From positions 1-36,916 of IMG/VR virus record IMGVR_UViG_3300023174_000372: 36,916 bases of DNA. One strand, 5' to 3'. The stretch is from a virus. Made by a program: the position numbers and the translations under genes. Shown in pieces: positions 1 through 7,760 of the stretch (the first letter of the stretch is position 1; each line of letters opens with the position of its first letter). The notes beneath the pieces were generated by a model that did no database searches, was not told the DNA's origin, and saw only the letters and a program-made list of their open reading frames with translations.

Positions 1-2
1 GA

Positions 3-710
3 CTGATGAATGAAGATCCTGTTTTGAAAAGATTAAAAGGAATGAGTAGACTCTCTGCTCAAAAACTAAAAGTATCTGATATAGCTCAAGGTGAAAAAAA
101 TCCTGTAATGATGAATTTGTTAGATGAAGTAAACGAGGGTGTTCCTGATGATGAAAAAATATCTATGGAAGATTTACAAAAAAGATTGTTTGATACATCC
201 AAAGAGGGTATTTTTACAGGATTTAAATCTGGTCAAGAGGTTTTAAAACTATTAAACGAAGCAAAAAAAGAAAAAGATCCTACAAAAAAAAGAAAAATTC
301 TGAACAAGGCTGCGAGTACTGCCTATGCCATGGATTTTGGGAGTTCTGGAGAAGAATCTGGAAGAATGATAGAACAAATGGGGACAGAACTTAAAAGCAC
401 GGTTACAGAGGCGGATACCAAAGGAGTAAGATCTAAACTGGAGGCTTCGCCTAAAGAAGGATTGGAAATAATTGGAAAAGCCGAGGCAGAAGCTCAGTTT
501 GTTGCGTTTACTGAAAATATTCAAAAAAATTATCAAAAAATTTTTGATACGGCCCTACAAAATGTGGAAACAAATTTAGCAAATCAAATTAAGACAAGCG
601 AATTTGTAACTGCGCTTGAGAAAGGAGGGGAAAAACTTGATGCATTTGTAAAATCAGTACAACAAGTAGGAGCTATAAAGGCAAATCAAACCAAGTCTAA
701 ACCCAAATAA
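3..710 (+). CDS. C-terminal part of a helical tail protein, possibly the tape measure protein
   Basis: The reading frame is open to the left edge of the window, so the true start may lie outside. The first ATG is at 6, with too little upstream sequence to judge a ribosome site. The 234 visible residues are rich in Lys, Glu and Ala and look almost wholly alpha-helical, with no membrane segment and no enzymatic motif. The gene sits 14 bp before the baseplate hub gene. In myoviruses the position just upstream of hub and spike is usually held by the tail tape measure protein, whose C-terminus is helical. That role is inferred from position and composition only; a tape-measure chaperone or a small separate virion protein is also possible. 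Confidence 0.5.
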   Translation: MMNEDPVLKRLKGMSRLSAQKLKVSDIAQGEKNPVMMNLLDEVNEGVPDDEKISMEDLQKRLFDTSKEGIFTGFKSGQEVLKLLNEAKKEKDPTKKRKILNKAASTAYAMDFGSSGEESGRMIEQMGTELKSTVTEADTKGVRSKLEASPKEGLEIIGKAEAEAQFVAFTENIQKNYQKIFDTALQNVETNLANQIKTSEFVTALEKGGEKLDAFVKSVQQVGAIKANQTKSKPK

Positions 711-724
711 AAGCTTAAAAAAAT

Positions 725-2515
725 ATGGATAAAGCATTTACAAAATATATATCAAATAATTCTATTGATTCTCATCAGTCAAGCCCACACTGGGTCATAA
801 CTTTTGTTAGATTTAATACAAGAGATACCAAAAATTATGGCACATTAGGACCTGCTAAATCAGAGCCGATGAGAAATGTTTTAGTTGTTGAGAATGATTG
901 TATAACAGTTTCTGTTTCTACATCTAAAACAAACTACACGCCTTCTGCTAGTGCCACCTTTACTTCTGGTGATATAAACTATTCTACAGCTGTAAATCCT
1001 GGTGATTTTATGTTTGTCAATATAGTAAACTCTAGTGAAAAAGCTAGGGAAATAGTTTCAAGAGCTAAACAAAACAAACCTATTAACACTGTAGGGGATG
1101 GATTTAAGGGTTTTTTTAGAGTAAACAATGTTGGTAAAATTATAAACACAGACCCTGGCTCCGGACAAAAAAGTGTACGATATCAAATAACTGGCTATGG
1201 TTTTTTAGAATTTCAAAACAATATTTACTACAACCCATCAATTGGCACTGCCGACACAAATATAGCGTATGGATTAAGCCCTTCTTTGATAGAGGTTATA
1301 GGACAGCAAAATAATATTCAATCAGTCATAGAGTTAATGATTACTATGATACTGGGTAAGGGAACTGGAAATGCAGCGGTTAAAGTTTTTGCCACAGAAA
1401 GCAGGGCGTATGAGATTCCATCCGAAATATTCTCATTGATGGGGATAAAAAAAGGTCTATATGCGGTAGATGTTTATAGAATAATGCTAGGAATATGGTC
1501 ATCTTTTGGAAAGGGAAGTTTGCAAAAAGGTTTAAATCCTAAATATAGCGTGGCTGATGGTAAAAAAAGTTTTCAAATAATGGAAAATATGCTATCAGGA
1601 TATATAACGCCACAAACTTCTGCTTTAGTAAATGTTTCCGTGATTGATTTGGTGAAAAGATTTTCAAATGATTTACTAAATGAAACCTATGTTTGTTTTA
1701 GAGTTGATAAGGATTCAAATGCAGTTTTACCTAAATTAATTGTGAGACAGAAACCTTTTAATACTGAGCATTTTAAAGCAGTTGATAATCAAAAAATTAC
1801 TAGATTTATGTCGCTACCAAGATGGAAAATATCTTCTGATTTAATTTATAGTTTAAATGTTTCAAAAACAGATTCTTTAAGATTTAATTTTGTACATATT
1901 ATTACACAACCAGCAACACTCGGTGATGGGAAATCTATTCAAGCAGAGGCTAATTCTAGTTTTCCTCAATCTGATATTAGAGATATAAAAAGAAATGGTT
2001 TAAGACCTTATACAAGGTATAACAATTTTGATTGGGTCACACAAAAAAGTGTTTCAAATGCAAAATATTGGAACGAGCTATGTTTTGATTGGGTATATGG
2101 TGGTCATTTAAAAACAAACGGAACTTTGGCTTGTGTTGGAATAGAGGAAGAAATATGCATAGGAGATAATCTAGAATTAGAAGATACGGTTTATCATATT
2201 GAAGCCATAGAGCACACCGCTTCCATAAGCTCAGACGGATACAAGGTATTTAGAACAAATATAACACTAACAAATGGTGTAGACAAAAGAACCAGCTCAA
2301 AAGGCCCGGTATATCCTGAAATGGATTTTTCAAATACCTATGACGACAGGGTTCATAATTATAAAGAAAAATACGGAATATTGCCCGGATATTCAGACAG
2401 TCAGGATGTTGGAGATAATAAGAATGGAGAAAAAACAAATCAATCTAAATCTGTAACATTTACAAAAAATGGATTAAAAAATAAAACAGTCAAATCAGAT
2501 AAAGATAATAATTAA
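725..2515 (+). CDS. Baseplate hub protein (gp27/gpD-like)
   Basis: This 596-aa protein probably forms the trimeric hub at the tail tip that joins the tail tube to the central spike. The N-terminal third carries the style of beta-barrel sequence found in phage hub proteins: a VENDCITVSVSTSK stretch near residues 55-68, then GDINYSTAVNPGDFMFVNIV near 83-102. This is typical of hubs of large myoviruses, where a tube-like barrel is followed by a mixed alpha/beta region. The C-terminus is polar and low in complexity. The gene lies between the helical upstream gene and the gp5-like spike gene, the usual hub-spike order, and its stop is 8 bp from the spike start. Family recognition rests on sequence style and gene order. 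Confidence 0.72.
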   Translation: MDKAFTKYISNNSIDSHQSSPHWVITFVRFNTRDTKNYGTLGPAKSEPMRNVLVVENDCITVSVSTSKTNYTPSASATFTSGDINYSTAVNPGDFMFVNIVNSSEKAREIVSRAKQNKPINTVGDGFKGFFRVNNVGKIINTDPGSGQKSVRYQITGYGFLEFQNNIYYNPSIGTADTNIAYGLSPSLIEVIGQQNNIQSVIELMITMILGKGTGNAAVKVFATESRAYEIPSEIFSLMGIKKGLYAVDVYRIMLGIWSSFGKGSLQKGLNPKYSVADGKKSFQIMENMLSGYITPQTSALVNVSVIDLVKRFSNDLLNETYVCFRVDKDSNAVLPKLIVRQKPFNTEHFKAVDNQKITRFMSLPRWKISSDLIYSLNVSKTDSLRFNFVHIITQPATLGDGKSIQAEANSSFPQSDIRDIKRNGLRPYTRYNNFDWVTQKSVSNAKYWNELCFDWVYGGHLKTNGTLACVGIEEEICIGDNLELEDTVYHIEAIEHTASISSDGYKVFRTNITLTNGVDKRTSSKGPVYPEMDFSNTYDDRVHNYKEKYGILPGYSDSQDVGDNKNGEKTNQSKSVTFTKNGLKNKTVKSDKDNN

Positions 2516-2523
2516 GAGGCTTT

Positions 2524-3588
2524 ATGAGTATTTTTGAATTTTATGATGATAATGAGGATATAACAAATTCCAGTTTGTACGAAAAAATTGATTCAAAAAA
2601 ATATTTTGAAAATATTTATCAAAATACTACGCTAAAATTGGGAATAGTTACAAAGGTATATGAAATAGATAGCAAGGAAAATATAAATAAAAAATTTCCT
2701 GAGTATGATGTCACGACCTTGGAACAAAACGGAACATCAAATGTAGGCATTACTCAGTATAATAAGTGTATTTGCATAGATGGTTTTGGTGGTCTTGCTG
2801 ATTTTTTTGAATATAAACTAAGACCAAAATCCAAAGTTATTGAACCTTCTAAAGAATCTAAGGCACAGTTCTCTACTAATTTTGGGAATCAAACCGGTAA
2901 CATGGTATTGTTATTGTGTTTAGACGGATCTGTAGACAAAGCTGTAATTATCAAAGCATTACCCCACTTCGGCAGAAAAACCAATCTTACCAAAGAAAAT
3001 GGTGTCCATATGGAGGGGGAGTACAATGGAATTAACTGGAAAATAAATAAAGATGGAGAATTTATTCTTACCTTTAAATCCGCAACCAGCGATGATGGTA
3101 AAATTGTTGATAAAAAATATAGCGGAACTTTTGCTAAAATTGATAAAACAGGTTCTTTTGAAGTAAAAGATCAGCACAATCATATTAGAATGGATAACGA
3201 CAAAGGCGGAGTAAATATAACAACCGATGCCACACAAAAAACAAGTGCCGACAAAAATATTGAATTAAATGCAAAAGTAGACTTTTTGGTTAAATCAGAA
3301 AAATGGGGAACTGAAATAACAGGAACTGCCACAAACAAAGCCTCTAGCTGGAGTTTGGAAACTTCTGGAGAGGTATCGGTCAAGGCAGGAGGTGCTTTAA
3401 AAATTGAATCAAGTACTGCTGAAATTAAAACCAAGTCATTGAATATACAGTCAAACATGATAAATCTAGGAGTCGGAGGAACACCGGCACTTTTGTTTGC
3501 AACAAAGTTTTTTGGGGTGGGTCCTTTTGGTATTCCTGTAATCTCATCTCCGATAGGTCCGTTTTCTGCTACCGTGTTTATTAAATAA
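2524..3588 (+). CDS. Baseplate central spike protein (gp5/gpV-like, OB fold plus beta-helix)
   Basis: This 354-aa protein would sit on the hub and pierce the outer layers of the host cell. Residues of about 35-150 resemble the OB-fold domain of gp5/gpV spikes, ending in a strand with the pattern GNMVLLLCLDGSVDKAVIIK. Residues 150-315 are short alternating polar and hydrophobic strands rich in Lys, Thr, Ser and Gly, as in a triple-stranded beta-helix. The last 35 residues are Gly/Pro/Phe-rich and could form the tip. No lysozyme domain like that of T4 gp5 is visible, so this is a spike of the simpler P2 or phi92 kind. A Shine-Dalgarno GAGG lies 4-7 nt before the ATG. Confidence 0.8.
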   Translation: MSIFEFYDDNEDITNSSLYEKIDSKKYFENIYQNTTLKLGIVTKVYEIDSKENINKKFPEYDVTTLEQNGTSNVGITQYNKCICIDGFGGLADFFEYKLRPKSKVIEPSKESKAQFSTNFGNQTGNMVLLLCLDGSVDKAVIIKALPHFGRKTNLTKENGVHMEGEYNGINWKINKDGEFILTFKSATSDDGKIVDKKYSGTFAKIDKTGSFEVKDQHNHIRMDNDKGGVNITTDATQKTSADKNIELNAKVDFLVKSEKWGTEITGTATNKASSWSLETSGEVSVKAGGALKIESSTAEIKTKSLNIQSNMINLGVGGTPALLFATKFFGVGPFGIPVISSPIGPFSATVFIK

Positions 3589-3597
3589 ATTTTTATA

Positions 3598-3603
3598 GAG
3601 GTG
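3598..3603 (+). promoter_or_regulatory. Ribosome binding site that sets the start of the next gene
   Basis: GAGGTG lies 6 nt before the ATG at 3610. An in-frame GTG at 3601 falls inside this site, so it is unlikely to be the start. Confidence 0.6.
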
Positions 3604-3609
3604 TTTAAA

Positions 3610-3864
3610 ATGTCTAATAATCTTTTATTTGCTATAAAATGTAAATTGTGTCATAATGAGTTCGTGTATTGTATTCATGCAGGAAATGATTTTAGATGTT
3701 ATGATTGCAAAAAGAAAAAATATACAACCGTGGAAGACATTGAAAAAGAATTGAGAGATATGCCCAAAGAAGAGTTTGACTCTTTTATGCAAGATATAAA
3801 AGAATATGAAGAAGAATACGGAAAGATAAATTATGACGAAGACGAAGATGAGGACAGTTTATAA
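3610..3864 (+). CDS. Small zinc-ribbon protein with acidic tail
   Basis: This 84-aa protein has two CxxC pairs, Cys11/Cys14 and Cys30/Cys33, spaced as in a zinc ribbon. A helical region follows, then a very acidic C-terminus (a run of Asp and Glu over the last ten residues). Such small zinc ribbons in phages often act as adaptors or regulators, but no specific family is recognised. The ATG at 3610 is chosen over the in-frame GTG at 3601 because a GAGGTG ribosome site fits only the ATG. The gene follows the spike gene by 21 bp and may be co-transcribed with it. A second protein of similar build (zinc ribbon plus acidic tail) is encoded at 5114-5578. Confidence 0.68.
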   Translation: MSNNLLFAIKCKLCHNEFVYCIHAGNDFRCYDCKKKKYTTVEDIEKELRDMPKEEFDSFMQDIKEYEEEYGKINYDEDEDEDSL

Positions 3865-3870
3865 CGGTAT

Positions 3871-3878
3871 GATACTAT
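3871..3878 (+). promoter_or_regulatory. Weak candidate promoter element GATACTAT
   Basis: GATACTAT lies 16 nt before the start of the membrane coiled-coil gene and resembles the GATAWTAT box of the three stronger sites in this window. A partial match to the upstream AATCTTTA box (ACAGTTTA, 5 of 8) occurs 9 nt upstream instead of 8. The upstream gene ends at 3864, so this could start a separate transcript for the accessory genes. Confidence 0.3.
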
Positions 3879-3894
3879 AGAATATAGGACAATT

Positions 3895-4179
3895 ATGTAC
3901 GACAGATTATTAAAATTAAAAGAAGACAAAAAATGGCTTTATTATTTACTATTGTTGCCAATTTTTGTGTTGACAATATTAGAAATATATAATAAATACT
4001 TAGTAAACAGTGGTAAAAATATTATAAAAGATGCTGAAAAGGACGATAAAAAATTGGAAAAAAAACAAAACAAAGCAGAACAAGCTGCTGAATTTCATGA
4101 AGAAAAAGCAAATAAAATAAAAAAAGAATTAAAAAATATTGAAAAGAAAATTGATAAAAATTGGCACTTAAATGAATGA
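3895..4179 (+). CDS. Membrane-anchored coiled-coil protein
   Basis: This 94-aa protein has a short basic N-terminus, one transmembrane segment at about residues 15-33 (WLYYLLLLPIFVLTILEIY), and a long, strongly charged Lys/Glu heptad-like helix to the end. This is the general plan of an inner-membrane spanin, or of a membrane-tethered scaffold or holin accessory protein; the sequence alone does not decide between them. A TAGGA ribosome site at 3885-3889 precedes the ATG. The 3' end overlaps the start of the next gene, a CPBP-like membrane protein, by 8 nt (ATGAATGA), so the two are probably translated together. No endolysin gene is visible nearby, which weakens a lysis role. Confidence 0.65.
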   Translation: MYDRLLKLKEDKKWLYYLLLLPIFVLTILEIYNKYLVNSGKNIIKDAEKDDKKLEKKQNKAEQAAEFHEEKANKIKKELKNIEKKIDKNWHLNE

Positions 4180-4717
4180 AGTTATTGAAAAATTTTTTAA
4201 TATTGTAGATATAATAAACTACGCCTATCCTATACTTTCCCCGGTTATTTTTGTATTAGTATTATTATTTGACAGAGAAAAACTGTCCGTAAAGCTGGAT
4301 GGTGTTGCAAAATTTTTGGCTCTACTCACCATAGCTGGTGCGGTTAAAATATGTCTATGGAACGGACAAATGGTAGTATCCAATCCGCACAATATATCAC
4401 TGAGTAACTTTTTGCTTGTATTTCTTGAAGATGCTTTTTATGTGATGGTGCCTTTTTATATCACCAACAGAATGAGTAACCCAAAACATAAGTTTTTTGT
4501 CTGGCTTTTCTTTACTGTAATATTTGGAGTTGCTCATAGATACCAAGGAATTTGGGCTATTTTTGTAACAGCAACATATCCATATTTTATATCTAACAAT
4601 TTTGCAAGAAAAACTTCTTTTGGTACAGTAATGGCTTGTCATTTTTTGTATGATTGTTTTGTAACTTTTCTGCCAAAGCTTAATAACTTGTTTGTTTTAA
4701 TAGATAAGATTAAATAA
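4172..4717 (+). CDS. CPBP (CAAX-protease-like) intramembrane metalloprotease homologue
   Basis: This 181-aa protein has about five or six hydrophobic segments. Three polar motifs sit in the order known for the CPBP/Abi family (CAAX prenyl protease 2 type): Glu86-Asp87 in place of the EExxxR pair, FxxxH at Phe118-His122, and HxxxD at His157-Asp161. The family uses these Glu and His residues at an intramembrane active site. The Arg of motif 1 is missing and the second Glu is Asp, so activity is uncertain. The gene is translationally coupled by an 8-nt overlap to the membrane coiled-coil gene, a candidate partner or substrate. CPBP proteins in bacteria include bacteriocin self-immunity and abortive-infection factors. 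A role in superinfection exclusion or membrane-protein processing here is speculation. Confidence 0.6.
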   Translation: MNEVIEKFFNIVDIINYAYPILSPVIFVLVLLFDREKLSVKLDGVAKFLALLTIAGAVKICLWNGQMVVSNPHNISLSNFLLVFLEDAFYVMVPFYITNRMSNPKHKFFVWLFFTVIFGVAHRYQGIWAIFVTATYPYFISNNFARKTSFGTVMACHFLYDCFVTFLPKLNNLFVLIDKIK

Positions 4718-4724
4718 GGGAAAA

Positions 4725-4961
4725 ATGGAAACACCTGAACAAAGATGGTTTAGATGGAATAAAATGATTATTGATAAAAAGTATATAGAGGTAGTTAAAG
4801 AATTTGATCATATTTTTTATCATAAAAAAGAATCCCTTACAATAGGCGATATTGTAATAAGGGACCAAGCACTTGGATTTATCGGGGTTGTATCTTTAAT
4901 AGAAGAAAAAACAAAAAAGGGAATTAAAACAAAGCATGAATTTAGAAGAAGAAAACACTAA
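4725..4961 (+). CDS. Hypothetical small basic protein
   Basis: This 78-aa protein is not recognised. It starts with an aromatic and basic stretch (EQRWFRWNKMI) and ends in a strongly basic tail (EFRRRKH). The middle, GDIVIRDQALGFIGVVSLIEE, looks like a small beta-strand unit. An AAGGGA ribosome site lies just upstream of the ATG. It follows the CPBP-like gene by 7 bp and overlaps the following 55-aa gene by 26 bp, so it belongs to the same forward accessory operon. Confidence 0.55.
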   Translation: METPEQRWFRWNKMIIDKKYIEVVKEFDHIFYHKKESLTIGDIVIRDQALGFIGVVSLIEEKTKKGIKTKHEFRRRKH

Positions 4962-5103
4962 ATTAAAACTAGAAATTGTAACCCTTATTATGGGATATGA
5001 AAACGAATTGATAAAATTTAACAGAGAAGAAGTGTCTGATTTTTCAAAAAGTTGTATAGAAAGATATTTTGATTTAATCAAAGAAATGAAGGGCGAAAGA
5101 TAA
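4936..5103 (+). CDS. Hypothetical small helical protein (55 aa)
   Basis: A 55-codon frame begins with an ATG inside the end of the preceding gene (26-bp overlap) and stops 10 bp before the next gene. The product is charged and probably all helical (MNLEEENTKLKLEIV at the start, FDLIKEMKGER at the end), with a leucine-zipper look in the first 20 residues. It fills a gap that would otherwise be unusually long for this tightly packed operon. The ribosome site is weak (AAGGGA about 13 nt upstream), so translation may depend on coupling to the upstream gene. No function is recognised. Confidence 0.5.
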   Translation: MNLEEENTKLKLEIVTLIMGYENELIKFNREEVSDFSKSCIERYFDLIKEMKGER

Positions 5104-5113
5104 CAGAGGGAAT

Positions 5114-5578
5114 ATGGCTTCCAAGTTTAAAATTGGCGATAAAGTCATGGTTAATTTTCATAAAGGAAAAATTGTTAATATTAGACATTATTCTTTGCCT
5201 ATAAAATATACTGTAAAATTTGATGACCCTAATTTAATTCCTTCTGAAATGGATTTTGAAGAGTCTAATATATCGTTCAATCAAACCGATTCTGTTTGTC
5301 CTATATGTAAAACAAAATGGAAGATTGTAAAATTTAATATGAAAACATGGAAGGATTGCGCCAAGTGTAACAAGACTTCAGAAGCTATAATCGAAGAAAT
5401 TGAAACTAAAAAAAACTTTCCTCCTCCCATTCCCGACGAAGCCAGGACCAGAGATCAGCTGGTTAAAGAATTTGAGCTTATGATCGACGGTCTAGATACT
5501 GATTTTGATCTGGACGATATCGGCAATTGGCCAGGAGATTACAACTTTGGATACGATGACGACGAGGATGTATTTTAG
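5114..5578 (+). CDS. Zinc-ribbon protein with SH3-like N-terminus and acidic tail
   Basis: This 154-aa protein starts with KFKIGDKVMVNFHKGKIVNI, a pattern of small SH3/KOW-like barrels. A zinc ribbon follows with Cys62/Cys65 and Cys82/Cys85. The C-terminal 60 residues are very acidic (ending YDDDEDVF). The order of nucleic-acid-type barrel, zinc ribbon and acidic tail suggests a protein that touches nucleic acid or transcription machinery, but this is inference and no named family is recognised. A strong GAGGGA ribosome site lies just upstream of the ATG. It resembles, in general build, the 84-aa zinc-ribbon protein encoded at 3610-3864. Confidence 0.65.
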   Translation: MASKFKIGDKVMVNFHKGKIVNIRHYSLPIKYTVKFDDPNLIPSEMDFEESNISFNQTDSVCPICKTKWKIVKFNMKTWKDCAKCNKTSEAIIEEIETKKNFPPPIPDEARTRDQLVKEFELMIDGLDTDFDLDDIGNWPGDYNFGYDDDEDVF

Positions 5579-5664
5579 GTATAATGTGGATAAAATGATT
5601 CTTTTTGAAACATATATAAAAGATATGAATTTAACCAAAGGCTGCTCGGTTTGGAGAATATAAA

Positions 5665-6345
5665 ATGAAAATGGTTATCGGATTAGTTGGCGTTAAAACA
5701 TCGGGAAAATCTACTGTTGCTACTATTATTAAAAATATTCTTAAGCATGAACAAGTGACAGAAGCAGCATTGGCTGATAAGTTAAAAAATGTATGCTCTA
5801 TTGTTTTTAATATCCCTAGAAATTACTTTGATGATCAAAAATTAAAAGAAGTTAGTTTAGGGAAACCTATATTGTTAACCATATCCGACATAAACAAAGT
5901 CATGGAGCTTTACAATATTTTTGACAATACAACTCCAGCAAATATAAAAAAAATACAAGGAAGTGCCGGATTTTTATTAGAAACTCCTAGACAAATTGCT
6001 CAAATTATAGGAACTGAAATACTCAGGGGTGTAGGAGATGAGGATATTCATTGTAAAAATGTTAAATTAAGTGAAAAAATAACAATAATATCCGATATAA
6101 GATTCCCAAATGAATTCGATTATTTTAATAAATTAGACAATACCTCCTTTCTCCCGCTTTATATTCAAAGAGATGAGGCAGAAAAACATGTGACAGAAAA
6201 ATCTCATTCTTCTGAAACTTCTGTGTTTAAATTTTCACACAAATGCGTAAAGATAAATAATAATAAAGACTTACAAAACCTGGAAAGTGAAATTAGAACA
6301 AATCTCCGTATTCGAGGATTTACATTAAAAGAGTATAATCTTTAA
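5665..6345 (+). CDS. Deoxynucleoside monophosphate kinase (T4 gp1-like)
   Basis: This 226-aa protein would phosphorylate dNMPs to dNDPs in the cytoplasm and so feed phage DNA synthesis. A P-loop is visible near residues 6-17 (GLVGVKTSGKST), followed by a helix. The segment TIISDIRFPNEFD near residue 145 is the typical SDxRFxNE element of phage dNMP kinases and related adenylate-kinase-like folds. Length fits the family (T4 gp1 is 241 aa). A GGAG ribosome site ends 8 nt before the ATG; a second in-frame ATG two codons later is less well placed. It is odd to find this nucleotide-metabolism gene inside the tail gene cluster and not in the replication block at the right end. Confidence 0.75.
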   Translation: MKMVIGLVGVKTSGKSTVATIIKNILKHEQVTEAALADKLKNVCSIVFNIPRNYFDDQKLKEVSLGKPILLTISDINKVMELYNIFDNTTPANIKKIQGSAGFLLETPRQIAQIIGTEILRGVGDEDIHCKNVKLSEKITIISDIRFPNEFDYFNKLDNTSFLPLYIQRDEAEKHVTEKSHSSETSVFKFSHKCVKINNNKDLQNLESEIRTNLRIRGFTLKEYNL

Positions 6346-6359
6346 ATAAAGGTAAAAAA

Positions 6360-7760
6360 ATGTCTTTAAGCAAACAAGATAGAATTGAGCTTTCTTTAAA
6401 ACTTTCAGGAGCAAAAGAAGATATTGCTAACATGGATAAGTTAGCAGAAGTCTTTGAACAAGCCAAGGTTAAGGCTCAACAAAAAGATTCTCCCAATAAA
6501 AAACTTTTAGATGAAAGAACTGCTCTTGTAAATGCTTATCAAAATGAACTGGTTTTTTTAGATGGAATAGTTAGAACACAATTAGTAGAATATATGATCG
6601 TGGACTCGGCCAAAAGGGTCGCCGGAAATCATTTTTTCCCTAACCAGAACAATGTTTCGCTGCCGTCCGTTCCGACAGGGATATGGACAGGTTTTTCGCC
6701 TTTATCAAGAAACTATGCCATAGGTAAAACTCACCTTGAGACATATACCTCTACCGGAAACAGAACAGAACAAAACATTATAGCTGATATAAATGCTAAA
6801 ATAACTTTAATAGAAAGCAAAATAATTGCCTCAAGAGCAACCGGTAAAAAAGGACAAACTACAGGAACTTGTAGTGGGGAAACTCCCGCAGGGTCTGGTA
6901 CTACACAAATTCTGTGTACTACAAAAGGAGGAACCTGGACCCCAGGACCTGATATATTTGTAAATGATACAGATACCCAACAATTGTTAACGGACCTTAA
7001 AACACTAGTTCAAGAATGGGAAAATATATTAAATAGTCAAAAAAGTATTCTGATTTCCATTTCTGACTTAAACAGTTCTAGAAAAACACAGAACTTGAAT
7101 GCCACTACCAATATTGACGACTCCATATCTGTAATAAATAACTGGCAATCTATACAGGATTATGACACGACAACACCTCTTCCTTCAACAATAGCTGCCT
7201 TTAATGCTTTGCTTGAAAGTTATTTTCAACAAACAAAAATGCAACCAACTACCTTGCAACTATTAAAAGATAGACTAACACAAAGACTAGTTTTTGCAAA
7301 TGCAAGAAAAGATCAGTTAACCACGACTTACCTTGGTTCTATAACACAAGATATGAGCGAAGGAGAAATATACTCAACAACTGGTCTTTATGGAGAAAGA
7401 ATGCTTTTTTTGGACATGAGAATAAATGCTTCCGGTGGAACTTTAACGGAAGTAGTTAGTTTTTCTAATTCCAAAGGTGCCCAGGAAAAAACTAAAAAGT
7501 CCATTAATATTGCAACTCAAGGAGCGGGATTGGTTATGAAAGCAACCAAAGCTTCTGCTCCAGGAATTGACACATTTTATATGAATTTTGAAGATCTTTC
7601 AGGATTTGCTGTTGGAGATAGCGTTTATTTAGTGGCAGATGACCAAGAAGAGCTTTTAGGTAAAATTCAAGAAATAATTGGGAATAGAGCAAAACTTTCT
7701 TTTTCAGTTCCTAAGAAATATACTACCATAAACAATACCAGGATCTACAAGATTTTATAA
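6360..7760 (+). CDS. Putative virion structural protein with disulfide-type loop
   Basis: This 466-aa protein is not assigned to a named family. The first 85 residues are helical and probably coiled coil. Residues 85-130 are Gly/Pro/aromatic. Another helical region follows, interrupted by a Gly/Thr-rich loop at 160-200 holding the only two cysteines (Cys171, Cys186) in a C-x14-C then GGTWTPG pattern. The C-terminal 60 residues (VGDSVYLVADDQEELLGKIQ and onward) form a strand-rich module. Its place between the spike region and the gp25 fusion suggests a baseplate or tail component. An AAAGG ribosome site precedes the ATG by 7 nt. Its stop codon abuts the stop of the reverse gene 7755-8318 (TTATAA). 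Confidence 0.6.
   Translation: MSLSKQDRIELSLKLSGAKEDIANMDKLAEVFEQAKVKAQQKDSPNKKLLDERTALVNAYQNELVFLDGIVRTQLVEYMIVDSAKRVAGNHFFPNQNNVSLPSVPTGIWTGFSPLSRNYAIGKTHLETYTSTGNRTEQNIIADINAKITLIESKIIASRATGKKGQTTGTCSGETPAGSGTTQILCTTKGGTWTPGPDIFVNDTDTQQLLTDLKTLVQEWENILNSQKSILISISDLNSSRKTQNLNATTNIDDSISVINNWQSIQDYDTTTPLPSTIAAFNALLESYFQQTKMQPTTLQLLKDRLTQRLVFANARKDQLTTTYLGSITQDMSEGEIYSTTGLYGERMLFLDMRINASGGTLTEVVSFSNSKGAQEKTKKSINIATQGAGLVMKATKASAPGIDTFYMNFEDLSGFAVGDSVYLVADDQEELLGKIQEIIGNRAKLSFSVPKKYTTINNTRIYKIL

Noticed and set aside
5579-5586. TATAAT-like -10 before the dNMP kinase
   Set aside because: GTATAATG is a good -10 by itself, but no -35 or AATCTTTA box lies at a fitting distance, and such matches are expected by chance at this base composition.
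5595-5663. 22-codon frame before the dNMP kinase (MILFETYIKDMN...)
   Set aside because: It has no ribosome site and an unremarkable sequence. It could be a leader peptide, but nothing supports translation.
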